Under the pieces are notes generated by a model. It ran no database searches, was not told where the DNA came from, and saw only the letters and a list, made by a program, of their open reading frames with translations. This document shows, in pieces, positions 1 through 6,312 of a DNA stretch of 23,370 nucleotides. Both the position numbers and the translations under genes were made by a program. The stretch covers positions 1-23,370 of the forward strand of contig JAGOSU010000005.1 in NCBI GenBank assembly GCA_018062165.1, written 5' to 3'. Position 1 is the stretch's first letter, and every line of letters starts with the position of its first letter. The DNA is from Minisyncoccota bacterium. GTDB lineage: Bacteria > Patescibacteriota > Minisyncoccia > Phycocordibacterales > Phycocordibacteraceae.

Positions 1-1538
1 CCTCCTGTCTGCTTGATGTACTTACCTTCAACCTCAGAGGAGCCCATGATGGTCTCGCGGTAGGCCACCTGTGGCTTACCAACGTTTGCGACCACGTTAA
101 ATTCGCGCTTCATGCGGTCAACGAGAATCTCAAGGTGAAGCTCACCCATGCCCGAGATAATGGTCTCGGCAGTCTCTTCGTCAGAAGTGACCTTGAAGGT
201 TGGGTCCTCATCCGCAAGCTTGCGGATGGCCATACCCATCTTCTCCTGGTCAGCCTTGGTAGCAGGCTCAATGCGCAAACTCACCACCGGCTCAGGGAAT
301 TTAATCTGCTCGAGGATGATTGGATTGTTCTCATCACAAAGAGTGTGGGAGGTCTTGGTGTCCTTAAGTCCCACCATAGCGGCGATTTCTCCGGTGAAGA
401 CCTGCTCCACTTCCTCACGCTTGTCAGCCTGAAGACGCACGATGCGTCCCACACGCTCCTTGGTGCCGGTGTTCGCGTTGTAGACGTACGAACCTGCGGT
501 CACACTTCCTGCGTACACACGGAAGAAGGTGAGCGCTCCCACGAACGGGTCAGTCTGAAGCTTGAAGGCGAGCGCGGTGAATGGCTCGCTATCCGAGGCC
601 GTGCGGATTACTTCTTCGCCTGTATTCGGGTTGGTTCCCTTAACTGGAGGAAGATCGAGTGGGGACGGAAGGTAGTCAACGACCGCATCAAGCACCAGCT
701 GCACGCCCTTGTTCTTAAGTGCAGAACCGGTGTACACCGGGAAAATTTCATTGTTGATGACTGCCTTCCGGAGTGTTGCCTTAAGTTCTTCCAATGAAGG
801 CTCCTTGCCCTCAAAGAACGCTGCCATCTGTGCCTCATCGTGTTCGACGATGCGCTCGATGAGCTCAGCGCGGTACTTGGTTGCCTCCTCTACAAACTGT
901 GCAGGCACTTCTCCTTCAATCACTTCATCTCCCATCTTGCCCGCGAAGGTATAGGCCTTCATGGAAAGAAGGTCTACAACGCCTTCGAAGTTGCCTTCAG
1001 CTCCCATAGGAATTTGCGCGCGCACTGCTTTCTTTGAAAGGCGGTCGAGAATCGACTTGTAGGAATCCTCAAAGGACGCACCTGTGCGGTCGAGCTTGTT
1101 GATGAAACAGACGCGAGGCACCTTAGCCTCGTCAGCGTAGCGCCAGTTGGTCTCTGACTGCGGCTCCACTCCAGCCACACCGTCGAACACAACGATAGCG
1201 CCGTCGAGCACACGCATAGAGCGCTTCACCTCAGCGGTGAAGTCGATGTGTCCCGGGGTGTCGATGACGTTGAAGCGATACTTCTTGGAGGTGTCCTTCT
1301 TATCCGGTTCGTTGGTGCGGGTCCAGAAACAGGTGATGGCAGCTGCGGTAATGGTGATGCCGCGCTCCCGCTCCTGCTCCATCCAGTCGGTGGTGGTCTC
1401 TCCCTCGTGCACCTCTCCAATCTTGTGCTGGGAGCCGGTGTAGTAGAGGACACGCTCAGACGTGGTGGTCTTGCCGGCGTCGACGTGGGCAACGATACCG
1501 AAGTTGCGTACTTTCTCAAGCGGATAATCGCGATTCAT
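1..1538 (-). CDS. fusA: Elongation factor G (EF-G), 3' end outside window
   Basis: EF-G is the GTPase that drives ribosomal translocation and, with RRF, ribosome recycling. Translating the minus strand from the ATG at 1538 gives 512 codons before the window edge; the family is about 690-710 residues, so the last quarter is missing. The GTPase motifs are in order: AHVDAGKTT (about residues 17-25), the GITI switch I segment (60-63), DTPGH (93-97) and NKLD (147-150), followed by the G' and second domains and the start of domain III. Between switch I and DTPGH there is a charged stretch at about residues 73-88. No good Shine-Dalgarno precedes the ATG. It lies in the same orientation as rpsL-rpsG but is separated from them by two genes and a terminator, and has its own predicted promoter. 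Confidence 0.97.
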   Translation of the reverse strand, partial: MNRDYPLEKVRNFGIVAHVDAGKTTTSERVLYYTGSQHKIGEVHEGETTTDWMEQERERGITITAAAITCFWTRTNEPDKKDTSKKYRFNVIDTPGHIDFTAEVKRSMRVLDGAIVVFDGVAGVEPQSETNWRYADEAKVPRVCFINKLDRTGASFEDSYKSILDRLSKKAVRAQIPMGAEGNFEGVVDLLSMKAYTFAGKMGDEVIEGEVPAQFVEEATKYRAELIERIVEHDEAQMAAFFEGKEPSLEELKATLRKAVINNEIFPVYTGSALKNKGVQLVLDAVVDYLPSPLDLPPVKGTNPNTGEEVIRTASDSEPFTALAFKLQTDPFVGALTFFRVYAGSVTAGSYVYNANTGTKERVGRIVRLQADKREEVEQVFTGEIAAMVGLKDTKTSHTLCDENNPIILEQIKFPEPVVSLRIEPATKADQEKMGMAIRKLADEDPTFKVTSDEETAETIISGMGELHLEILVDRMKREFNVVANVGKPQVAYRETIMGSSEVEGKYIKQTG

Positions 1539-1580
1539 AGGGATGTAGGTAAATAAAAAGGCGCGTGATGCGTTACTCGT

Positions 1581-1609
1581 AAGATACTGAAAGTAGCCTC
1601 AAAAAGCAA
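1581..1609 (-). promoter_or_regulatory. Predicted sigma70-type promoter of fusA
   Basis: On the minus strand TTGCTT (1609-1604), a 17-nt spacer and TATCTT (1586-1581) precede fusA. Transcription would begin near 1574 and give a leader of about 36 nt. It overlaps the divergent promoter of the plus-strand gene at 1629, so the two may compete. Predicted from sequence only. Confidence 0.5.
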
Positions 1610-1616
1610 TGCTCGG

Positions 1617-1622
1617 TACTAT
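1617..1622 (+). promoter_or_regulatory. -10 element for a leaderless transcript of the 1629 gene
   Basis: TACTAT ends 6 nt before the ATG at 1629, which places the expected transcription start on the A of the start codon. No clear -35 is present. One of about ten identical arrangements in the window. Confidence 0.5.
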
Positions 1623-1628
1623 AGAGGT

Positions 1629-2258
1629 ATGGCCGGAAAAGAAGGTGCTCCATTCCCTGAGGTATCCAAGAAGCTCGGTGCCATTGAGCAGGCTCTTGCG
1701 GAATTCCATAGTGACTACCGCCTCCTCGCCGCCAAGCGTGACCAGCGCATGGCGGAATACGACGAAGCGATGCGTTCTAATGATGAAGATGAGTACATCC
1801 GCGTAGAAGAGATTGAAGAAGCATTCAAGGACGGCTCGGCAGAACTTGAAGTGAAAGTCGCCACTGCTCTTGTTGAGGCGTTCAACCGTCTCTCAACCAT
1901 GAAGTGGAACCGCGAGAAGGGTTCGCCGAACCCCACAGAAGCCACTAGGGATGTGTACCGACTCCCTCTCAACCACATGTACGAACTTCGACTCTTCCGT
2001 TCCCTCTCCTACCCCAAGACCGAGAAGGGAAAGACCTTCAACATCGAGCGATGGAACCTCAACATTGAGAGCCGAAACCCAAAGCCGGCGAACGAGAGCT
2101 CCGGCGAGCGCTTTCCCTCCGAATTCTTACTCAACTTCGAGACCAGAACGGGGTCTCGAGAAATACTCGACCTCAAACCGGAGACTCTCTCGGAATCTTT
2201 TGCGAAAACACTACTTCCCTCCGCAATCGCATCCTTCAAGCGTACGCATAAGCTTTAA
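1629..2258 (+). CDS. Hypothetical soluble protein, 209 aa
   Basis: I do not recognise this family. The protein is hydrophilic, has no signal peptide or membrane segment, and has a highly charged, probably helical N-terminal half (residues about 10-90, rich in Glu, Lys and Arg). The C-terminal half is more mixed and contains repeated Asn/Arg/Pro-rich stretches. It is on the opposite strand to its neighbours, inserted between fusA and the rpsL-rpsG pair. Its ATG directly follows a -10-like hexamer, consistent with a leaderless mRNA, and there is no Shine-Dalgarno. A GC-rich hairpin terminator begins at its stop codon. The coding assignment rests on length, absence of competing frames, and the matching promoter and terminator. 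Confidence 0.75.
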   Translation: MAGKEGAPFPEVSKKLGAIEQALAEFHSDYRLLAAKRDQRMAEYDEAMRSNDEDEYIRVEEIEEAFKDGSAELEVKVATALVEAFNRLSTMKWNREKGSPNPTEATRDVYRLPLNHMYELRLFRSLSYPKTEKGKTFNIERWNLNIESRNPKPANESSGERFPSEFLLNFETRTGSREILDLKPETLSESFAKTLLPSAIASFKRTHKL

Positions 2259-2287
2259 AAAACCGCCCTCTCGGGCGGTTGTTTCTT
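2257..2287. terminator. Bidirectional rho-independent terminator (repeat copy 1)
   Basis: The stem AACCGCCC (2261-2268) pairs perfectly with GGGCGGTT (2273-2280) around a TCTC loop. It is preceded by six A and followed by a T-rich run, so it can terminate both the plus-strand gene at 1629 and the minus-strand gene ending at 2298. Positions 2257-2287 are 27/31 identical, in direct orientation, to 2726-2756. Confidence 0.88.
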
Positions 2288-2297
2288 TGGGTTCCTC

Positions 2298-2696
2298 CTA
2301 CGCTGGGTCTCCCGGCAGGGAAATAGAATTTATGCGTACCTCAACCTCACCCTGCTCCCGCCCCACCCGTACGCTGAAGTCGACATCGACCTCTTGATTC
2401 TCGGAAAAATCAGCCGCCTCAGTAGCTGGCATTCGGAGCTGCTGCTCGACTCCTTGGTAGGCAACAGTGACATCAACCATTGCGACGCCTCCTTCTTCCT
2501 GCGCAACGGGATCTATACTGAGGATGACGCCTGGAGCGATGTCGCTGGAGAGATCCTCAGGAGCGGACTGGTGTTGCTCAAGCGCATGCTGCGTCGCCAC
2601 ATACAAAGGCGTACCAATCGCCACACCTGCTAACAGTACCTTGGCCCAGCCCATCGGACTGAGTCCTTTTCCTTCCGCTTTCTTTTCAATACTCAT
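2298..2696 (-). CDS. Membrane-anchored hypothetical protein, 132 aa
   Basis: I do not recognise the family. From the ATG at 2696 the protein has a short charged N-terminus, one hydrophobic segment at about residues 15-33 that should anchor it, and a C-terminal exported domain of about 95 residues. The domain contains acidic, beta-strand-like stretches and no Cys. An upstream in-frame ATG at 2708 would add four residues. I prefer 2696 because the 2708 ATG lies inside an extended -10 motif (TGG-TATGCT) that would start transcription at about 2697-2696. The gene sits between two near-identical terminators and so appears to be its own transcription unit. Confidence 0.75.
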   Translation of the reverse strand: MSIEKKAEGKGLSPMGWAKVLLAGVAIGTPLYVATQHALEQHQSAPEDLSSDIAPGVILSIDPVAQEEGGVAMVDVTVAYQGVEQQLRMPATEAADFSENQEVDVDFSVRVGREQGEVEVRINSISLPGDPA

Positions 2697-2703
2697 GCTG
2701 GAA

Positions 2704-2712
2704 AGCATACCA
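2704..2712 (-). promoter_or_regulatory. Extended -10 element, leaderless transcript of the 2696 gene
   Basis: TGG-TATGCT (2712-2704) ends 7 nt before the ATG at 2696. This spacing decides the start codon in favour of 2696 over 2708. Confidence 0.5.
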
Positions 2713-2725
2713 CTTCCGGAAATAC

Positions 2726-2756
2726 AAAAAACCGCCCCTTAGGGCGGCTGTTTCTT
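2726..2756 (-). terminator. Rho-independent terminator of rpsL-rpsG (repeat copy 2)
   Basis: CCGCCC (2732-2737) pairs with GGGCGG (2742-2747) around a CTTA loop. On the minus strand the stem is followed by six T, directly after the rpsG stop codon. Its flanks match those of the terminator at 2257-2287. Confidence 0.9.
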
Positions 2757-3219
2757 ACCAGGCGAAGTGGGCGAAGGCCTTGTTGGCCTCAGCCATGCGG
2801 TGCATGTCGTCCTTCTTCTTGATTGCCTCTCCCTCGTTCTTAGCGGCCATCAGGATCTCGTTTGCGAGCTTCTCTGCCATCGGCTTGCCCTTCTTGGCGC
2901 GAGCGGCATTGATGAGCCAGCGGTAGGCCAGAGAAACGCGGCGCTGCTGAGGAACCTCACGAGGAACCTGGTAGTTAGCACCTCCCACACGGCGAGAGCG
3001 AACCTCCATAAGAGGAGAGACGTTGCGGATAGCGGTCTCAAAAGTCTCAAGTGGATCAACGTCACCCTTCTTGATGATATCGAGAGCGGCGTACACCACC
3101 TTGCGCGCAGTATCCTTCTTTCCGTCGAGCATGACGGTGTTTATGAAACGGGTGATGCCCTCTGACTTGTAGGTCAGGTCTGGCTTCCTTGGGTGTTTGT
3201 TCTTAATCGGGCGACGCAT
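2755..3219 (-). CDS. rpsG: Small ribosomal subunit protein uS7
   Basis: S7 is a primary 16S rRNA-binding protein that nucleates the 30S head near the E and P sites. The 154 residues match the usual bacterial length of about 156. The N-terminal basic arm is followed by the typical INTVMLDGKK region, the ALDIIKK helix, and the conserved VGGANYQVP-EV beta hairpin with the downstream RRVSLAYRWL helix. The C-terminal helix carries the usual HRMAEANKAFAHF ending. It starts 2 nt after the rpsL stop and is clearly cotranscribed and probably translationally coupled. A strong terminator follows its stop, so fusA is not on the same transcript. Confidence 0.97.
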   Translation of the reverse strand: MRRPIKNKHPRKPDLTYKSEGITRFINTVMLDGKKDTARKVVYAALDIIKKGDVDPLETFETAIRNVSPLMEVRSRRVGGANYQVPREVPQQRRVSLAYRWLINAARAKKGKPMAEKLANEILMAAKNEGEAIKKKDDMHRMAEANKAFAHFAW

Positions 3220-3221
3220 GC

Positions 3222-3632
3222 TTAGTTCTTAGGCTTCTTAGCTCCGTAACGAGAGCGACCACGGCGGCGCTTCTCAATACCTGCGGTATCAAGACGACCA
3301 CGCACGATGGTGTACTGCACGCCGATGTCTTTCACACGGCCACCGCGAAGCATGACGACGGAGTGCTCCTGGAGGTTGTGACCCTCGCCAGGAATGTAGG
3401 CAGTAACCTCCATACCGTTGGTGAGGCGAACACGGGCAATCTTACGAATAGCGGAGTTCGGTTTGCGGGGGGTCTTCGTTGTTACCTTTACACACACACC
3501 ACGCTTGAAGGGCGCTGGGTAGAAGGTCGGGCGGTTCTCGAGGTGGTTGAACCCACGACCAAGAGCCACGACCTTTGATTTGCGGTCGACGACCTTGCGG
3601 CGCTTCTTCTGGAGCTGGTTGATTGTAGGCAT
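3222..3632 (-). CDS. rpsL: Small ribosomal subunit protein uS12, with changes at streptomycin-linked positions
   Basis: S12 lies at the decoding centre and helps set translational accuracy. The 136 residues include the signature PNSAIRK loop, GEGHNLQEHSV and GGRVKD. Two classical streptomycin sites differ from the common bacterial form. The Lys that corresponds to E. coli K43 (K42 in mature numbering) is Arg (TPRKPNSA, codon CGC). The KDLPGV loop, which holds E. coli P91 and follows the Asp modified by RimO, is one residue shorter here (KDIGV). The C-terminus ends in a basic RRRGRSRYGAKKPKN tail. It is the first gene of the rpsL-rpsG operon, with a good promoter and a short leader but no convincing Shine-Dalgarno. 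Confidence 0.97.
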   Translation of the reverse strand: MPTINQLQKKRRKVVDRKSKVVALGRGFNHLENRPTFYPAPFKRGVCVKVTTKTPRKPNSAIRKIARVRLTNGMEVTAYIPGEGHNLQEHSVVMLRGGRVKDIGVQYTIVRGRLDTAGIEKRRRGRSRYGAKKPKN

Positions 3633-3646
3633 CTAGGAAATGAAAA

Positions 3647-3660
3647 CTCCCCCGTGGGAG
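3647..3660 (-). promoter_or_regulatory. Short leader hairpin in the rpsL 5' UTR
   Basis: On the minus strand CTCCC, an ACGG loop and GGGAG are followed by TTTTC. The hairpin lies just after the predicted transcription start and about 14 nt before the rpsL ATG. It could stabilise the 5' end, act as a weak attenuator, or be a target for ribosomal-protein feedback; the sequence does not say which. Confidence 0.35.
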
Positions 3661-3668
3661 CTAGGGAC

Positions 3669-3697
3669 AATATATAGGAGGGTCCTGGGAAATGCAA
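3669..3697 (-). promoter_or_regulatory. Promoter of the rpsL-rpsG operon
   Basis: TTGCAT (3697-3692), a spacer of exactly 17 nt and TATATT (3674-3669) form one of the best sigma70-type promoters in the window. The predicted start is near 3662, giving a leader of about 30 nt. It overlaps the upstream part of the divergent promoter for the gene at 3721. Confidence 0.65.
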
Positions 3698-3708
3698 TCG
3701 CCAGCCTA

Positions 3709-3714
3709 TATAGT
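3709..3714 (+). promoter_or_regulatory. -10 element, leaderless transcript of the 3721 gene
   Basis: TATAGT ends 6 nt before the ATG at 3721. It is the reason for preferring that start over the in-frame ATG at 3640, which would place coding sequence across the rpsL promoter. Confidence 0.5.
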
Positions 3715-3720
3715 GAAGCA

Positions 3721-4137
3721 ATGAGCGAAGGAGCCAATGAAATCCCAGACAGGACCCCAGAGGGAGGACCCAAAAAGGAGCGGAGCCCCAGAGGCCTCTC
3801 AGAGATGCTCTATAAAGCTGGGGATGACCTCCTAGAAGCTAAGGGCCTCAAGGGAAAGGGCATCCTCATACGGCCGGCCGGCTACATCCAGAACAGAACT
3901 CTTGCTCGCATCTTCCATGTTCATAAGGGATTACCACTCCTTGAGGATCGGGAGAAAAAGAGAATCGGCGCCAGAGATACGTGGGTGTACGGACCGAAAG
4001 CCTCCAAAGAAATTATGCGCATGGCGGTCGACGCTCTCATGGATCCGAAGTTTACTACTGGCATTTATACATATCCCAAAAGATTTGGGAGCGATTGGAA
4101 GGCAGCGGCACTTCGCGAACTCGAATCTTCCCTATAG
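3721..4137 (+). CDS. Hypothetical soluble protein, 138 aa
   Basis: I do not recognise the family. The first 30 residues are a hydrophilic, Pro/Glu/Lys-rich and probably disordered tail. Residues about 30-138 look like a folded basic domain with several Arg/Lys, a central hydrophobic and aromatic stretch (residues about 48-70) and a helical C-terminus. There is no signal peptide or membrane segment. An in-frame ATG at 3640 would add 27 residues but lies within the divergent rpsL promoter; 3721 has a -10 box at leaderless spacing. The stop codon overlaps the stop of the convergent SGNH gene, with the last 6 nt shared, so no terminator separates the two. Confidence 0.72.
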   Translation: MSEGANEIPDRTPEGGPKKERSPRGLSEMLYKAGDDLLEAKGLKGKGILIRPAGYIQNRTLARIFHVHKGLPLLEDREKKRIGARDTWVYGPKASKEIMRMAVDALMDPKFTTGIYTYPKRFGSDWKAAALRELESSL

Positions 4138-4833
4138 CACCTCCCGAACCTTCTCAAACCACAGTCGGTACCCTTCGGAAGAAGGATGAAGACCATCAAC
4201 GGAGAGATAGCGGTCCTGGTCTTTCAAAAAGAGGTCTTTGCCCGGCGGCTCATAGAGATTTACGTAGATAGCGAGCCCTTCGACCGCTTTCGCGAAGGCT
4301 TTATGAAACTCAAGCGTAAGCCACGTATGAATAGGGCGGATGGGGTGCGGGAAGATGCTTGCCCCTCCGACGTTCCCCGCTGAGAACACCACCACCTTCC
4401 CAGCCTTGGGAAGAGTCTTCAATACCTCGGTGAGAAGCGGCCCCACCTTCTTTGGATCACTAAACGAAAGAATGTCGTTGCCACCGACTTGTATGAGGAT
4501 GAGGTCATAGAACTCTCGCTTCGCTTCGTTAATTTGTTTTGGCAAATCTTCAACTGCCGTTCCTGAGATGGCGTGGTTCTCGACGTAGGTAGCCTCTACG
4601 TATGCAGCGACGCGTCCTGCGACAGAATCCTCAGGTTTATCCGCACCGATACCGACGGCCGTTGAGTCCCCGAGCACGAGCACGGTCTTAGTGTAATCAG
4701 TGCTCTCCTTTGTATAGGGATGCTCATTGGCCATGAGCTGGCGAGAGGCTCGCGCCTTTACAAAGGTGTTAGACGCCGAGAACGTAACCAGCCCGAGGAT
4801 AAGAACGACAGCAAAAACAGACCAGAGACTCAT
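4132..4833 (-). CDS. Membrane-anchored SGNH/GDSL-family hydrolase
   Basis: SGNH hydrolases cleave ester or acetyl groups with a Ser-Asp-His triad. After an N-terminal hydrophobic anchor (residues about 4-22), the 233-residue protein shows block I as VLGDSTAVG (nucleophile Ser57), a block II Gly at about 91, block III as GGND (117-120, oxyanion Asn119) and block V as DGLHP (Asp213, His216). All catalytic residues are present. The topology puts the domain outside the membrane, so an exported esterase or deacetylase acting on envelope polysaccharide, lipid or peptidoglycan is plausible; the substrate cannot be read from sequence. Its ATG overlaps the stop of the CYTH gene (ATGA), indicating coupling. 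The 3' end overlaps a convergent gene by 6 nt. Confidence 0.9.
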   Translation of the reverse strand: MSLWSVFAVVLILGLVTFSASNTFVKARASRQLMANEHPYTKESTDYTKTVLVLGDSTAVGIGADKPEDSVAGRVAAYVEATYVENHAISGTAVEDLPKQINEAKREFYDLILIQVGGNDILSFSDPKKVGPLLTEVLKTLPKAGKVVVFSAGNVGGASIFPHPIRPIHTWLTLEFHKAFAKAVEGLAIYVNLYEPPGKDLFLKDQDRYLSVDGLHPSSEGYRLWFEKVREVL

Positions 4834-5348
4834 GCTGCCTTAAACTGCTCGAAGTAGTTGAGGCCGTAGCGCTCGTAAATCTGCGGCGTCGAGAGCATTC
4901 CCTGCTCCTTCCCCTCAAGCTCGAGAGTCGCAAGCACCTCTTCAAGCGTGTGTGCAGATTCCGCAACATCCACCTCAAGAAACGGCGGAATGCCCGGGAA
5001 CTGGTCGATATCGAAATCAACGCCCTCCCATTCAAACGAGGTGCGTCGTGCGCGAGTGACAGCAATGGGATGCACGCCGAGCTCCGCAAGCATGTCGATG
5101 CATTCCGCCTTTCGTGAGACAAAGAGCTTCACGGTGCTGTGCTCCTCGTTGGTATCAATCGAGAGCTTCAATTTGTCCTCCTCCGTGAGCTTGAAGTTCT
5201 TTGCGCGCAGCCGCCCGGTACCATCATCAAGGTGTGTAATGGTGCGCTCCGCATTGAACACTTCCTTAGCACCGATGCCGCGCATGCGTGCGGTAAGCGA
5301 TTCGACGTCTACATCGAGCACCTTGGTCTCTACGTTAGGGTATTTCAT
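4830..5348 (-). CDS. CYTH-domain protein (class IV adenylate cyclase / triphosphatase type)
   Basis: CYTH proteins bind triphosphate groups in a beta-barrel tunnel and include CyaB adenylate cyclases, thiamine triphosphatases and inorganic triphosphatases. The 172-residue protein has the N-terminal signature degenerated to NVETK (Glu and Lys of ExExK kept, first acidic residue replaced by Asn). It is followed by the basic GRLRAKNF strand, KLKLS, VKLFVSRKAE, and the diagnostic C-terminal stretch RRTSFEWEGVDFDID with FLEVD. That layout resembles the class IV/CyaB-like branch, but family members differ in activity, so I do not assign cyclase or phosphatase. It is followed by the SGNH hydrolase with a 4-nt overlap. 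The 5' side lies 14 nt after the T4SS-associated membrane gene, with its own predicted -10. Confidence 0.9.
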   Translation of the reverse strand: MKYPNVETKVLDVDVESLTARMRGIGAKEVFNAERTITHLDDGTGRLRAKNFKLTEEDKLKLSIDTNEEHSTVKLFVSRKAECIDMLAELGVHPIAVTRARRTSFEWEGVDFDIDQFPGIPPFLEVDVAESAHTLEEVLATLELEGKEQGMLSTPQIYERYGLNYFEQFKAA

Positions 5349-5356
5349 TACTCCCT

Positions 5357-5365
5357 ATTCTATCA
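5357..5365 (-). promoter_or_regulatory. Extended -10 element of the CYTH-SGNH pair
   Basis: TGA-TAGAAT (5365-5357), overlapping the stop codon of the upstream gene, ends 8 nt before the ATG at 5348. The transcript would have a 1-2 nt leader. The AGGGAG in between could look like a Shine-Dalgarno but sits only 2 nt from the ATG. Confidence 0.45.
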
Positions 5366-6304
5366 GCCCTGCCCGCCCCTTTCCTGATTTATCTTATTGC
5401 GCACGACCTCTCTGAACTGGTCGGAACCAACCCCGTATCTACGCCGATAGCGCGCCTCCACATCGAAAAACTTGTGCCCGGCAAGGTCAATCCCTGCCGC
5501 GTTAGCGAGTACCTGGTCCTTATACGTACCCTGCGGCCCCCATTGCCGTGAAGTGGTATCCGCTTCCGAAGCTTCCTTCTCCCAGGGAGGCCTGGCCTGA
5601 TTTATATCCCTCTTCACGCGCGGCAGCTGCCCCTTGATAAGGGAGCCGAGCTTTGAGAGCGGAATGCCTTTTACGTCTTTGCCATACATAGCTTCTGCAC
5701 GATACAGAAGAATAAGCGCCACTACCCCAAGCGTTATGCCTGGAAGCGCATTAATGAGTGGGAGGAGTTCCGTCACAAACATACTCATGTGAATCATGAT
5801 GCGGGTCGCAAAGTTCCTCTTGTAGCTCTTGCCCAAAAGCGCGAACCACACGCCAAAGACAATTTGCGAGAGGATGCCAATCCAAAACGGAATCATCATA
5901 GCGAGCGCTGAGGAGGCAACCACGCCAAGCGTACTGACCGCAACCGAGACGGCAGCTCCTGTCGCCGTTCCAGCGGCTGCTCCGACGACACCTCCCGCCA
6001 CCGGGTTCAGAGTCACGGCGCTCACCACAATAAACACGAGTGCTCCGACCACGAAGCCTGCAATCATTCCCGCCGCGCCACCGGTCACTGTAGCGAGTGT
6101 GGGCCCCATCACATGCAAGAGGTTTGCGAGAAACTGCAGGCCGTCAAAACTAAAAGCAACCACAATAAGTGCAATAGCCACCAACGTTCCGATACCCTTC
6201 TTAGGTTTCGGTGCTTGCCGCCGATTGTCGTTAGCGGCGTAAACAGGCTGAGGAACTTCTTCCTCTTCTTGCGGCTGCGGGTACTGCCTGGCGGGTGCTG
6301 CCAT
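5363..6304 (-). CDS. Polytopic membrane protein of the T4SS-like cluster
   Basis: I do not recognise a named family. The 313-residue protein begins with a Pro/Gln/Glu-rich cytoplasmic-type tail (about 1-35). It continues with hydrophobic segments at about 38-64, a Gly/Ala-rich pair at about 70-130 with a glycine-zipper-like repetition, and further segments at about 133-155 and 170-200. A soluble basic C-terminal tail of about 110 residues follows (RWG-like, Arg/Tyr-rich ending). It starts 8 nt after the VirB4 ATPase stop, so it is presumably the last gene of that operon and a membrane component or partner of the machine. A small AGGG precedes the ATG. The Gly/Ala-rich membrane region could oligomerise; this is inference only. 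Confidence 0.82.
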   Translation of the reverse strand: MAAPARQYPQPQEEEEVPQPVYAANDNRRQAPKPKKGIGTLVAIALIVVAFSFDGLQFLANLLHVMGPTLATVTGGAAGMIAGFVVGALVFIVVSAVTLNPVAGGVVGAAAGTATGAAVSVAVSTLGVVASSALAMMIPFWIGILSQIVFGVWFALLGKSYKRNFATRIMIHMSMFVTELLPLINALPGITLGVVALILLYRAEAMYGKDVKGIPLSKLGSLIKGQLPRVKRDINQARPPWEKEASEADTTSRQWGPQGTYKDQVLANAAGIDLAGHKFFDVEARYRRRYGVGSDQFREVVRNKINQERGGQG

Positions 6305-6312
6305 ACCCTAGG

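Noticed and set aside
3640..3720. N-terminal extension of the 3721 gene to ATG 3640
   Set aside because: It would put coding sequence across the rpsL promoter and has no promoter of its own; the -10 at 3709-3714 fits a start at 3721.
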